64,000 bases of DNA from Intrasporangiaceae bacterium URHB0013. GTDB taxonomy: Bacteria; Actinomycetota; Actinomycetes; Actinomycetales; Dermatophilaceae. Shown piece after piece: positions 7,400 to 15,152 of the stretch. The position numbers were made by a program, and so were the translations under genes. Position 1 is the first letter of the stretch; each line of letters opens with the position of its first letter. The notes under the pieces are model-generated. The model had not been told where the DNA came from and did not search any database. It saw only the letters and a program-made list of their open reading frames with translations. The stretch spans positions 595,448 through 659,447 of the forward strand of contig JIBA01000012.1 of assembly GCA_000620545.1 (NCBI GenBank), in the 5' to 3' direction.

Positions 7400-9075
7400 T
7401 GGACGGCTTTCTGTCGCCAGTGGCGCTTTTGCGTGGCGGTCCGGCCGGCCTCAACCTTGCCGCTGAGCGCGCCCTTTGGCACCTCGGATTCAAGGATGTT
7501 CGAATCATTGATGGCTCAGGTGACGAGGGTGCGGACATCCTGGCTGTTCGGGACCGCGAGCAGTGGGTCTTTCAGTGCAAGTTTTCGAGTCGAGGCCCGG
7601 TTGATCGGACAGGGGTCGATGACGCAGAGCGCGCCAGGTCTCGCTATGCGGCCGACCATGCCGTCGTTGTTACTAACACAGGACTGAATGCCACCGCGCA
7701 GAGTCGCCGCAGGGCCCTCGCAAATGTCGGGATAAATATCGACGCATGGACCGGGCCCACTTTAGAAGCCATTTTTGAGAGCATGCCGGATCGAGTCCCC
7801 AGCGAGTACCAGCTACGGGACTATCAAGCCGAGGCGGCTGACGCTTTGTGCGATGACCTCGCCTCTGCGGGACGCGCACTGTTGGTGCTGGCGACTGGGC
7901 TGGGCAAAACTGTGGTGGGCGGCGAGGTGATCCGTCGCCACTTGGAAACCTCGCCTGAATCGTCCGTCCTGGTGGTCGCTCACATGAAGGAGCTCGTGGA
8001 GCAGCTGGAGAAGGCGCTATGGCGCCATCTCGACAAAAGAGTGCCCACCCAGGTCCTGACAGGGGATCGCAAACCCGAATCGTTCGAGGGCGTCACTGTT
8101 GCGACCATCGACTCTGTGCTTGGTCTGGTGCGCGGAGGGTGGCGGCCGAGTCTGATTATGGTGGACGAGACTCATCATGTCGGCCAAACAGGCATGTTCG
8201 CCGAGCTTCTCGACATCTGCTCGGAGTCTAAGCAGTTTGGTGTGACCGCGACGCCGTGGCGAGGCGATAAATTTGATATCACCGCGAGATTTGGCCGCCC
8301 CTCTTATCAGTTGGGCATCGCTGAGGGAATGGCGAGCGGGTACCTGACCGCTGTTGATTATCGCATGTTTGTCGACAATATCGATTGGGACTTTGTTCGG
8401 CATGCGAGTGAGCACGGATATTCGATAAAGGAACTCAACAAGTCTCTATTCCTGCCGCAGCGGGATGAAGAGATTGTCGATGCCTTCCGCGCAGCCTGGC
8501 GGGAGATCCTAGATCCTCGAGCGATCGTCTTCTGTCAGACGATTGAACATGCCGAGCGGATGGCCACACTGCTTGCAGGAGCGGACAGTAGCTGGCGTCG
8601 AGCCGCGTTCTTGCATAGTGGCCTTGGGCGACAACAGAGGCAGGTCCTGTTGAACGGGTTTCGTCTGGGGCGAGTCCCCATCATTACATGTGTCGACGTC
8701 TTCAATGAGGGCGTCGATGTTCCGGATGTGAACCTAATCGCCTTCCTTCGGGTGACGCACAGCCGCCGGATCTTCGTCCAGCAACTTGGGCGGGGTCTGC
8801 GACTCCGGGAGGGAAAGGAAAGTCTCAAGGTTCTCGACTTCGTAACTGATGTGCGTCGAGTTGCGGCTGGCCTAGACCTAAGGCGATCGCTGGCGGCTAT
8901 AAGGGGCGGAGAGAGTGAAGAGTTGACCGAAGCAGTCCCCGCGGGGTCTCACATCGAGTTCAGCGACGAGACGGCGGGCTCTCTTCTCGACTATTGGATA
9001 CAGGACGCGGCCGACCTGGAGACGGCGGCTGACGAGGTGCGCCTGCAGTTTCCAACGGCGATCGGACTGGACTAG
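7399..9075 (+). CDS. Mrr-type endonuclease fused to SF2 DEAD/DEAH helicase
   Basis: A 558-residue two-domain protein. Residues 1-130 form an Mrr-like restriction nuclease: D46 in GADILAV and the Q59-x-K61 motif in FQCKF match the PD-(D/E)XK variant of Mrr. From residue 140 or so a superfamily-2 helicase follows, with Walker A ATGLGKT near 165-171, DETH at 256-259, TATPWR near 284-289 and the arginine-finger motif QLGRGLR near 461-467. The fusion should couple ATP-driven DNA translocation to cleavage, as in other restriction effectors. The ATG at 7399 overlaps the ATPase stop; longer in-frame starts would run deep into the ATPase gene. It is the likely nuclease engine of the cluster. Confidence 0.92.
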   Translation: MDGFLSPVALLRGGPAGLNLAAERALWHLGFKDVRIIDGSGDEGADILAVRDREQWVFQCKFSSRGPVDRTGVDDAERARSRYAADHAVVVTNTGLNATAQSRRRALANVGINIDAWTGPTLEAIFESMPDRVPSEYQLRDYQAEAADALCDDLASAGRALLVLATGLGKTVVGGEVIRRHLETSPESSVLVVAHMKELVEQLEKALWRHLDKRVPTQVLTGDRKPESFEGVTVATIDSVLGLVRGGWRPSLIMVDETHHVGQTGMFAELLDICSESKQFGVTATPWRGDKFDITARFGRPSYQLGIAEGMASGYLTAVDYRMFVDNIDWDFVRHASEHGYSIKELNKSLFLPQRDEEIVDAFRAAWREILDPRAIVFCQTIEHAERMATLLAGADSSWRRAAFLHSGLGRQQRQVLLNGFRLGRVPIITCVDVFNEGVDVPDVNLIAFLRVTHSRRIFVQQLGRGLRLREGKESLKVLDFVTDVRRVAAGLDLRRSLAAIRGGESEELTEAVPAGSHIEFSDETAGSLLDYWIQDAADLETAADEVRLQFPTAIGLD

Positions 9076-9077
9076 TA

Positions 9078-9650
9078 ATGATTCCGAAAGAAGTGGAGCG
9101 CCAAGTGGTCGCAAGGCTCTATAGCGACGCCAAGGAGCTGGATTGGGGATCTGTCACCCCGCAGGGTCGCACTGCGCAGTACTCGCTGTGGGTGAATGAC
9201 CCTGAGGTTGGCGGCCGTCTTCGCGAGTTCGTGTCGGATTCCCAGGCGAGGCTCTGGATAAAGGATGGACCAATGAAGGAGTGGTCCCGAGCGCTCAGCG
9301 GCATTGGAAAGTACGCTGAATTTGTCGAGGAGTCGGAAGATGTGCCCGCTACTTTGGTTCGCAAGACTCTCGGGCCGGATTGGGAGGTCGTGAGTTCCTC
9401 AATCGCGGTGAAGCCGATGCGTGTGGCCGCACGATGCGGCGAAGAGGAGGCTGTCCTCACATGGGGCAAGGCGCGCGACTTCAAACATTTGGTATGGGCA
9501 GCCCTCACCGCGAGCGTGGAAGGCGATGCGCGTGATTGGACCTTGTGCGTTGTCGAAACCTTTACGAACCCGACTCCCACAAACCAAAAGCATGCCCACG
9601 AGCGGATGGCTCGGCGCTGTGGTCTTGCCGTTCGGCATGTTTCCATGTGA
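9078..9650 (+). CDS. Unknown 190-residue protein of the restriction cluster
   Basis: It begins 2 bases after the helicase stop and ends 3 bases before the next gene's first possible start, so it belongs to the same operon. No domain was recognised. The protein is mixed alpha/beta with a Trp-rich N-terminal half (for example MKEWSRALSGIG), and a C-terminal segment (DWTLCVVETFTNPTP) that reads as a hydrophobic strand followed by a polar loop. There is no signal peptide or membrane segment. Given its position it may be a specificity, adaptor or DNA-sensing subunit of the system, but nothing in the sequence proves this. Confidence 0.75.
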   Translation: MIPKEVERQVVARLYSDAKELDWGSVTPQGRTAQYSLWVNDPEVGGRLREFVSDSQARLWIKDGPMKEWSRALSGIGKYAEFVEESEDVPATLVRKTLGPDWEVVSSSIAVKPMRVAARCGEEEAVLTWGKARDFKHLVWAALTASVEGDARDWTLCVVETFTNPTPTNQKHAHERMARRCGLAVRHVSM

Positions 9651-9653
9651 CAG

Positions 9654-11069
9654 GTGGGCGTGGTGAATTTGTCGTTCAGCGGTCGGGGTCCGATGAGTGA
9701 GTTTTGGGATGTGCGCACTGAACCGTCGGGTGGCGGGAAAAGTCCGGGTGCCTGGTTGGACGATGCGTGGGCCTCTCTCACGGATCGTTCTCGAGACATC
9801 CTCACTCGGCGGATGGCTGGTGAGACTCTGGACAGTATTGGATTGCGATACGGGTGTACGCGTGAGCATATCCGCCAGCTGCAGTCCAAGGCGACGAAGA
9901 GCTTAGTTGCCGCTCAAGAACTATCCTTCGCAAACTTGGGCCATATCCTCAAAGAGGCGTGTGATTCGGGTTCGCCTTTACAAGACTCCGAGGTCGTCGA
10001 TGCCTCTGGTCTCGAGGACTCTGTGGCCCGGGAAGTGATTCTTCGGGCGTTGGGGATTCATCGCGTCATCGTTGATGCAGCGACCGCCCCTCCGTTGTGG
10101 TCACTTGACAGGAAGTGCTTGCAGGACAAGTTGCACCGGCTTGGAGCTGTGGTTCCGTGCTCGGAGGACGAATTCGAAGCGGCTGCTGCCGATCTCGCAT
10201 TGGCGGGTGGGTTGGCCTGGAGTGTGATCTCATCAGCGCAGAACCTCGGTATAGTGAAGACTGAATTCGGCTGGGTGAGGTTGCGGAAGCGAGCTCGTGA
10301 TACGGCCTTCCTGTGGCTCAGGTCCGAGGGCTCCCCACGGTCAATGTCTGAGCTGGCTGCTACTGCAGGTGCGGACAACGAGCACGCGTTCTCTGAGTTA
10401 TTGCGGAGGGATGCGTCTTTCGCTCAGGTTCGCCCCGAGGGAACGTGGGCGTTGACCGATTGGAAGGTTCCTGGAACGGACAAGCGTTATGGAAACGCCT
10501 TGGACGTCGTCGTTGAGGTGCTTCACGATCTAGGTCCTCTGCCGGTGGAGCGACTGCGCGTTGAAGCGAGGGCTCGCTATCCGGTCACGGTTTGGCGGAT
10601 CGACCAGTGCCTGTCGAGCAACGTCGTTGGACTCAACTCAGAGGGTCTATTTGACTTGGTCGAGCGAGGTGCGGTGCCTGTCGAAGATACTGAGCCCCGG
10701 ATGCCAAAGAATATCCAAGTGCAAGGAAGCGTGGTTGGTTATAGTCGTACGGTCGACCGTGATGTCCTCCGAGGGAGCGGACTGCCCGTCAACAAGTGGT
10801 TGACATGGTATTTGGACCTACGGACGGCGCCAGCGACCAGGTACTTCCGGCTGCCTGGAGCCTTTGGGGACCTGACGGTGCGTAGGGCTACAAGCAACGC
10901 ACAATTGTCCAGCCTGCGGGCTGTGTCAGTGGCCATGGGTTTAGTTGACGGGTGCCAGATCGTCCTCCTGCTCAAGACAGATACGGATACTGCGGATGTG
11001 GTCCATAGATGTCCCCAAGGAGATTGCCCTGCGGGCGGCACCGCGAGTCATCGCCTCTCAGAGTTGTGA
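9654..11069 (+). CDS. Sigma-70 region-4-like HTH protein with winged-helix repeats
   Basis: A protein of about 471 residues (GTG 9654; GTG 9663 and ATG 9693 are also possible and I cannot decide between them). Near the N-terminus, LTDRSRDILTRRMAGETLDSIG followed by CTREHIRQLQ matches the sigma-70 region 4 HTH that normally contacts the -35 element. It lacks region 2, so it is not a complete sigma factor. The middle contains at least one segment (starting ALDVVVEVLHDLG) that resembles HARE-HTH or winged-helix modules, which occur in restriction endonucleases and RNA polymerase delta. The C-terminal part is unrecognised. It could regulate the operon or recognise modified DNA. It is the last gene of the cluster. 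Confidence 0.8.
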   Translation: MGVVNLSFSGRGPMSEFWDVRTEPSGGGKSPGAWLDDAWASLTDRSRDILTRRMAGETLDSIGLRYGCTREHIRQLQSKATKSLVAAQELSFANLGHILKEACDSGSPLQDSEVVDASGLEDSVAREVILRALGIHRVIVDAATAPPLWSLDRKCLQDKLHRLGAVVPCSEDEFEAAAADLALAGGLAWSVISSAQNLGIVKTEFGWVRLRKRARDTAFLWLRSEGSPRSMSELAATAGADNEHAFSELLRRDASFAQVRPEGTWALTDWKVPGTDKRYGNALDVVVEVLHDLGPLPVERLRVEARARYPVTVWRIDQCLSSNVVGLNSEGLFDLVERGAVPVEDTEPRMPKNIQVQGSVVGYSRTVDRDVLRGSGLPVNKWLTWYLDLRTAPATRYFRLPGAFGDLTVRRATSNAQLSSLRAVSVAMGLVDGCQIVLLLKTDTDTADVVHRCPQGDCPAGGTASHRLSEL

Positions 11070-11191
11070 GGCAACAGTTCAGGGGTAGGTCGACGTTGGC
11101 GTGTTGTGGCCGGTGAGCCCGGAAGGTCATGAGGGCGCGTCGAGAGAGCGATCGGCCGCCGAGGACGGCGCGTCGGCGCCGCCCGCAGGGC

Positions 11192-11210
11192 GGGCCGGCG
11201 TAGCCGGCCC
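11192..11210 (+). terminator. Hairpin after the restriction cluster
   Basis: An 8-bp perfect stem (gggccggc/gccggccc) with a 3-base loop lies 120 bases after the last gene of the cluster. It is followed only by ttgatcc, without a clear T tract, so it is a weak intrinsic-terminator candidate or could belong to the end of a mobile element. Confidence 0.45.
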
Positions 11211-11219
11211 TTGATCCAT

Positions 11220-11271
11220 TAGAGGCCTATTCGGCAATCGGTCAGTAGAGGCCTGTTCGGCAATCGGTCAG
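11220..11271. repeat. Two tandem 26-bp direct repeats
   Basis: The unit (tagaggcct, a or g, then ttcggcaatcggtcag) occurs twice head to tail, 11220-11245 and 11246-11271, with a single mismatch. It lies downstream of the restriction cluster and upstream of the leftward gene pair. Possible readings are a repeated operator, a mobile-element end, or an att-like core; none can be proven. Confidence 0.8.
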
Positions 11272-11310
11272 GCACCTATGCGACCCATGGGGTTCGCGCA
11301 TCGGGCCGAG

Positions 11311-11721
11311 CTAGACCGCCGGGCTGTTGTAACTAGGACCCAGGCTGGCGGAAGGAGGACCAAGTGTTGGAGAGTTACCGTCTCGCACGAACTCGGTCAC
11401 GACCGCATACGCGTGAGCACGTACCTGGGCTGCGGTACGAACGGGGTGAAGGTGAGGCGGTAGGAGGCCCCACCGGGCGGGGGTCGGCAGGGCGACGTCA
11501 TCTAGCCGGCCCTCACGGTCCAGGAGCCAAAAGCGGCTGCGACCAGCCCTGACGGACAGACCAAGGAGGCCAACGCTTCCCGTGCACTCGTACGTCAGGA
11601 AGAAGGATGAATGCTGTTCGTCGGTCCGAAAGTCGATCAAGCTGAGCTCTGATCCGAGGGTCAAAGGTTTCGGCGCGTTCGTCGGTCGAGTGGTGACCGA
11701 ACTTTCATCGGCATACATCAT
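11311..11721 (-). CDS. Unknown protein, second gene of a leftward pair
   Basis: A 136-residue product assuming the ATG at 11721, which overlaps the stop of the upstream gene (ATGA). Longer starts up to 11757 exist. No family recognised. The central part (SELSLIDFRTDEQHSSFFLTYECTG) looks like an ordinary soluble alpha/beta protein; the C-terminus is Pro/Ser-rich and less convincing. The translational coupling to the 81-residue protein suggests that both function together. Confidence 0.5.
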   Translation of the reverse strand: MMYADESSVTTRPTNAPKPLTLGSELSLIDFRTDEQHSSFFLTYECTGSVGLLGLSVRAGRSRFWLLDREGRLDDVALPTPARWGLLPPHLHPVRTAAQVRAHAYAVVTEFVRDGNSPTLGPPSASLGPSYNSPAV

Positions 11722-11963
11722 TCGTGGTAGTTGCGGCCGTCTTGGTCCATGAGCCATCGCTTAAACGCGTCCGTGACTCGATCCAGCACGACGCTGCTGT
11801 ACCTAGGGTCGATCCACCCTTCCGGTTCGTCCTCCGGAACGTCCGAGATGCCAACTTCGACGGTGATCTCAGGCACGCGGATGCGCAATGTCCGGACAGT
11901 GCCGGTGAGGTCTCCGCCAACCGTGACGGCGCGGTGGTCGGACTCGGCGAACGAGATACGCAT
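11718..11963 (-). CDS. Unknown 81-residue protein, first gene of a leftward pair
   Basis: A short acidic protein with good coding character: alternating hydrophobic residues (TLRIRVPEITVEVGI), a VPEDEPEGW turn, and a C-terminal amphipathic helix (VVLDRVTDAFKRWLMDQDG). No family recognised. Its stop codon overlaps the start of the following gene. Small overlapping gene pairs within islands often turn out to be toxin-antitoxin or immunity pairs, but there is no motif here that supports that specifically. Confidence 0.6.
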   Translation of the reverse strand: MRISFAESDHRAVTVGGDLTGTVRTLRIRVPEITVEVGISDVPEDEPEGWIDPRYSSVVLDRVTDAFKRWLMDQDGRNYHE

Positions 11964-12271
11964 GTTCAGAGGGTACGGGTATCAACGATTCTCTGGCGCT
12001 TTCCAAGAAGACAGCCGCTCTGTGAGCCCGCAACGCCCGTAGGACCCGGGACAGTCATGTGGCGCGACGCGTGCACAGCCCCACCACCTGCCCACCACTG
12101 TCGGTGGTCCATGCCAGAATGTCGGTAGGTCAAGAGCAGCGGCCGTCACACCTTGGAGTGGCCGCTCGGCAACCGGTCCGCACCGGTGCTGTCCAAGGAA
12201 GACCTGGCCTCTCTGGGTTCCCGAGAGGCAATGCGGGCCTCGGTCAGGGGCTCTGAACCGAGGAGAACGAC
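11964..12271. other. 308-bp gap between divergent genes
   Basis: Holds the two divergent promoter regions of the leftward pair and the cREC gene. I see no convincing additional gene; frames crossing it are overlapping shadows. A good Shine-Dalgarno (gaggag) at its right edge serves the gene at 12272. Confidence 0.5.
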
Positions 12272-12922
12272 ATGTCTCGTCCGATTGCCGTTGAAGTCCC
12301 CACCCAGCCGACTGGGCCTGAGCACGCGCGGAGCGTCGCCGCCGCAATCCAGGCATCCGCAGGCACGCCGGGTCATGTGGCAGGCGATGCCACTCGACAG
12401 ACCGGGCGTTCAGCTGAAGGCGCGAGTACGCCTTCACACAGGTCGCCGGTCACGTTCACTAAGTGGGAATGGCTCCCTGACTACCCCTTGGCCACATGGA
12501 ACCCCTACGCGTTGCATCCCGACGTGTTGGCCCCGGCGCAGCCGGCGATAGGGCACCGATTGGTGGTCCTCGTCGACGATGCGCGCACCTTCCGGGACGG
12601 CCGAAATCATGAGCATGCGCAGACGTCTGCGGAGGCCATCCGGCTTGTTTCGTCTTTGGTGAACCGACACATCGACGAGCTATGGCTGGACTACGACTTG
12701 CTTGACGGAGACACAGTTGGCGCCTTCGTCGAGTACTTGGTCCGTCGGGCCGACAGCAACGCGCACGTGAACGTGGGCCACATCATCGTGCATACAGCAC
12801 GGGTCGATATGACTCCGTGGATCGTGGCCGTCCTGGGCAAGAGGGGCCGGTACCGTGTCTCAAGAAGTTACGCGGCGGGGATGTGGAGCCGACGTCCCTC
12901 GCAAGCTTCTACTGGCGCTTGA
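12272..12922 (+). CDS. cREC-type (cyclic-phosphate processing receiver-like) domain protein
   Basis: A 216-residue protein; its ATG is preceded by gaggag at 8-9 bases. The first 70 or so residues are low in structure. From about residue 90 there is a receiver-like fold: RLVVLVDDAR, then AEAIRLVSSLV, then DELWLDYDLLDGDTV and a final strand/His motif (GHIIVHTARVDM). The paired acidic DD and the LDYDL strand plus the IIVHTA motif are characteristic of the cREC family, which Aravind and colleagues placed in RNA-repair and conflict systems. It lacks an associated kinase, so it is unlikely to be a normal response regulator. A small gene follows after 11 bases. Confidence 0.7.
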   Translation: MSRPIAVEVPTQPTGPEHARSVAAAIQASAGTPGHVAGDATRQTGRSAEGASTPSHRSPVTFTKWEWLPDYPLATWNPYALHPDVLAPAQPAIGHRLVVLVDDARTFRDGRNHEHAQTSAEAIRLVSSLVNRHIDELWLDYDLLDGDTVGAFVEYLVRRADSNAHVNVGHIIVHTARVDMTPWIVAVLGKRGRYRVSRSYAAGMWSRRPSQASTGA

Positions 12923-12933
12923 GGGGCGAGTCA

Positions 12934-13104
12934 ATGCACCTTGTGGGCGTCGTAATGGGCTGGGATGACTACTACGCGCTGTGCGAGCACTGCCTGTTCC
13001 GCGCCGGTCCGTTTGAGGACGTGATGGACGCGGAGTTGGAGGTCCTTTGGCACGAGCACATAACCACCCCGTCGCAGGATCAGTCGAGGAGGCGACCCTT
13101 CTGA
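12934..13104 (+). CDS. Small unknown protein (56 residues) following the cREC gene
   Basis: Starts at ATG 12934 with gagggg 8 bases upstream, 11 bases after the cREC stop, so the two are probably cotranscribed. The sequence has a CEHC pair (ALCEHCLFRAG) that could bind metal and an acidic helix (DVMDAELEVLWHEH). No family recognised. Confidence 0.55.
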   Translation: MHLVGVVMGWDDYYALCEHCLFRAGPFEDVMDAELEVLWHEHITTPSQDQSRRRPF

Positions 13105-13241
13105 TGAAGTTTGCCCTCACGCTGGCTGGCTGCCATTCGGTCAGAAGTCGGGGTCGACGACCGCCGAAGGGAAGATTCCTACACTGCGCCCCATGTCTGA
13201 TCCGCCCACCTTTCTCAATTGTGAAGATTTAGGTGGCCGCG

Positions 13242-13484
13242 ATGCCCTACCCAGCACGCCCGGTGCTCGACGTGCTCCCGCAATTCGTCGGGACCGCCGG
13301 TACACGCCAAACCCCGGAGCAGCGTGCGCAGCTGCTCGAGTTCGTCTCTCGCGAGTACGCAGGCGGGCGGTCGCTACGCCAACTCGCTGAGCTCACCGGC
13401 CGCAGCCAGTCAGCGATCCGCCGGGCGCTGCGACAGGGAGGTGTGTCGACCCGTGGTCCTGGTGCCCCACCGACCGACGGCTAG
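13242..13484 (+). CDS. Small helix-turn-helix DNA-binding protein
   Basis: An 80-residue protein. After a short Pro-rich N-terminus, RAQLLEFVSREYAGGRSLRQLAELTGRSQSAIRRALRQ forms a classic tri-helical HTH of the resolvase/Xre-like type, followed by a disordered Gly/Pro tail. ATG 13242 is preferred to GTG 13233 because aggtgg sits five bases upstream. Such proteins are common single genes on actinobacterial mobile elements and are probably local regulators; the target is unknown. A strong hairpin follows 49 bases after the stop. Confidence 0.75.
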   Translation: MPYPARPVLDVLPQFVGTAGTRQTPEQRAQLLEFVSREYAGGRSLRQLAELTGRSQSAIRRALRQGGVSTRGPGAPPTDG

Positions 13485-13532
13485 AAGGCGCGCGTGGACT
13501 GTCGGTGGCGGCCGCTAGCGTGGCTTCGCGAT

Positions 13533-13564
13533 GGAGGCTCCACCAACGACCCGGTGGGGCCTCC
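13533..13564 (+). terminator. Hairpin after the HTH gene
   Basis: A 12-bp stem with one mismatch (ggaggctccacc / ggtggggcctcc) around an 8-base loop. No T tract follows, but position and stability fit a terminator for the HTH gene. Confidence 0.5.
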
Positions 13565-13844
13565 ACCTGTGTCGCCCGACCCCGGCTCTTCGGGACATGG
13601 CCGGTGACAGGCCCGGTTTCCACGCGGGGCTGCGCAGTTACCGGCACTTGGCCGGACTCTCAGGTCGACGCGCGAGGCGCCGTACTCGACGGGCTCGCGG
13701 GTCTGGGATCCCAGCCAGGCGAGTACCAATGTGAGCAGTGCGGTACCTGGCACGTTGGGCATCTCCCCGCCGCGGTGCGGCGAGGTGAGCTCACAGCGAC
13801 GGAGCACTACCAAGTGACCCGCGGCCCGGCGCACCTCGAAGCTG
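13565..13844 (+). other. Region with a possible degraded zinc-ribbon gene
   Basis: A long rightward frame crosses this stretch and includes a sensible segment, EYQCEQCGTWHVGHLPAAVR, typical of a small zinc-ribbon protein, near 13719-13778. It has no credible start or stop of its own: the frame runs on into arginine-rich, shadow-like sequence that overlaps the next gene until 14248. I read it as a decayed or frameshifted gene and give no firm call. Confidence 0.3.
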
Positions 13845-14372
13845 ATGGGGCGACAGGCAGTCCAGCAGCGCTTCGACCTGATCGACCAAAACGGCGACGA
13901 GGTCGGCCTGATGAGAGCGCCGACGCGGCCGGGCCTGCCGCTTTCCTCGTCGAGGCTTCGAGAAATACGAGACGCGATCGCACCGTGGGCACACAGCGTG
14001 AGTTTCCGCCAAGCCGGACGCCCGTTCCTCCCACGAAGCGAGGGCTACAACCGTTGGGACGACCCGTCCTTGCACGCCAAGCTGCCAGAGCTGAGCCGGA
14101 GGAGTGGCTTTGTCATGCTCCATCGACGGGGCGGCGGACGCGTAGAGCGTCTTGCAGACGGAGGAGTCATGTGCAAGCGCTGCCTTCACGTCTTCGCCAC
14201 GCTGGTCGAAGGCAACCAGGACTGGTCGTCGATCAGCCCCTGTCTTGAAGAGGAAGCAGAGCGCGATAGTCGCGAACTTCACGCCGCACGGGGATCTGCT
14301 CGCGCAAGCGAGACCCGCAATTATCTCCAAGGCCGGCTGAAGCAGAACGGCGCAGAGTCCGCGGTTGAGTGA
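13845..14372 (+). CDS. Unknown 175-residue protein with a CxxC motif
   Basis: Starts at the first ATG after an in-frame stop (13815-13817). It has ordinary amino-acid composition: a mixed N-terminal part (QQRFDLIDQNGDEVGLMRAP), a Trp/Arg-rich centre and an MCKRCLHVFATL segment with a CxxC pair, then a charged helical tail. No family recognised. A comparably long minus-strand frame covers the same DNA but looks less protein-like. It could be expressed alone or with the following gene 146 bases downstream. Confidence 0.5.
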   Translation: MGRQAVQQRFDLIDQNGDEVGLMRAPTRPGLPLSSSRLREIRDAIAPWAHSVSFRQAGRPFLPRSEGYNRWDDPSLHAKLPELSRRSGFVMLHRRGGGRVERLADGGVMCKRCLHVFATLVEGNQDWSSISPCLEEEAERDSRELHAARGSARASETRNYLQGRLKQNGAESAVE

Positions 14373-14518
14373 TACCCGCTTGGGCTAGACGCGCTTGGCG
14401 CCAAATCGCTCCCGGTCATGCGGTCCCGTGAGTTGCCTATTTGCGCCCGCGAGAGCCGTCGGTGACCTACTGTTCCGAACCGAGTGCTGAGCCGCGCCAC
14501 AATTCAGAGGGAGCCAAG

Positions 14519-15121
14519 ATGCTTGACTACTACGGCTACAAGCTGATGACGTTCACGTGCCCCTGTGGTTGGAAGGGACTCGGCTCGGAATTGCTGCAGG
14601 GCGAAATGTTCAGGGAACTGGCAGAGTTCGACTGTCCGCGGTGCCGGAGCAAGGTCGGAACGGTCTCGTTCCCGACCTCCGAAGAGGTCCGTGATGCGGC
14701 AGGGTCGGGCAATGCCGAGGCAATTGCGCATCTAGCCGAGCTAGAGGAGCGCGAGCAGTGGTGGCCGCGGGTGCAGGAGAGTCGCGCCTGTGTTCTCACC
14801 GAGCACGCTGCCCTACGCCAGGGAGAGGTGCGGGCGATCCTCAAGTTGGAGAAGCTCGATGAAGACCATTGGCTGGTCCTCTATGCCAACGGGATCGAGC
14901 TTCACCGGGAAGTCGCTGCCTTTGAGGACGCCGAGCCAGCCGGGCGGCTCCTCGCTCAGCTTCGGGATCGGTTCGGTCCGAGACTGCGGTCCTTCGACTA
15001 CGGCCCAGCGCTCGACTACCTCGCCGGCGACAGGCTGGCCGCCGTCGGCGAACTCAAAGACCTCGTCGCCGAGCTGCCGGAGCAAGACGGCCGCCCAAAC
15101 ACTGGTTCCCTACGCCGGTGA
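14519..15121 (+). CDS. Unknown 200-residue protein with N-terminal zinc ribbon
   Basis: ATG 14519 has agggag at a good distance and puts a Cys cluster close to the N-terminus: FTCPCGW and EFDCPRCRSKVG, together a likely four-Cys zinc ribbon. The remainder is Glu-rich and helical (AEAIAHLAELEEREQWWPRVQ), ending in a region resembling a small alpha/beta domain. No signal peptide. A separate zinc-ribbon gene follows after 31 bases, so the two may form an operon. Function unknown. Confidence 0.65.
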   Translation: MLDYYGYKLMTFTCPCGWKGLGSELLQGEMFRELAEFDCPRCRSKVGTVSFPTSEEVRDAAGSGNAEAIAHLAELEEREQWWPRVQESRACVLTEHAALRQGEVRAILKLEKLDEDHWLVLYANGIELHREVAAFEDAEPAGRLLAQLRDRFGPRLRSFDYGPALDYLAGDRLAAVGELKDLVAELPEQDGRPNTGSLRR

Positions 15122-15152
15122 GCCGGAAACCGCCTCGGTCCCCGACACCCCA

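Noticed and set aside
3056..11069. DISARM or BREX system
   Set aside because: There is a C5 methylase and a helicase, but no DUF1998-containing DrmB, PLD nuclease DrmC, PglZ or BrxC-like gene. The GHKL ATPase and Vsr point to the MORC-type restriction systems.
11220..11271. CRISPR-like repeats
   Set aside because: Two abutting copies without spacers; no cas genes nearby.
13791..14330. Minus-strand 179-codon frame opposite the 175-residue unknown gene
   Set aside because: Both frames are similar in length, but the plus-strand one has a more natural composition, fits between rightward genes and carries a tidy CxxC segment; the minus one lacks a start signal and motif.
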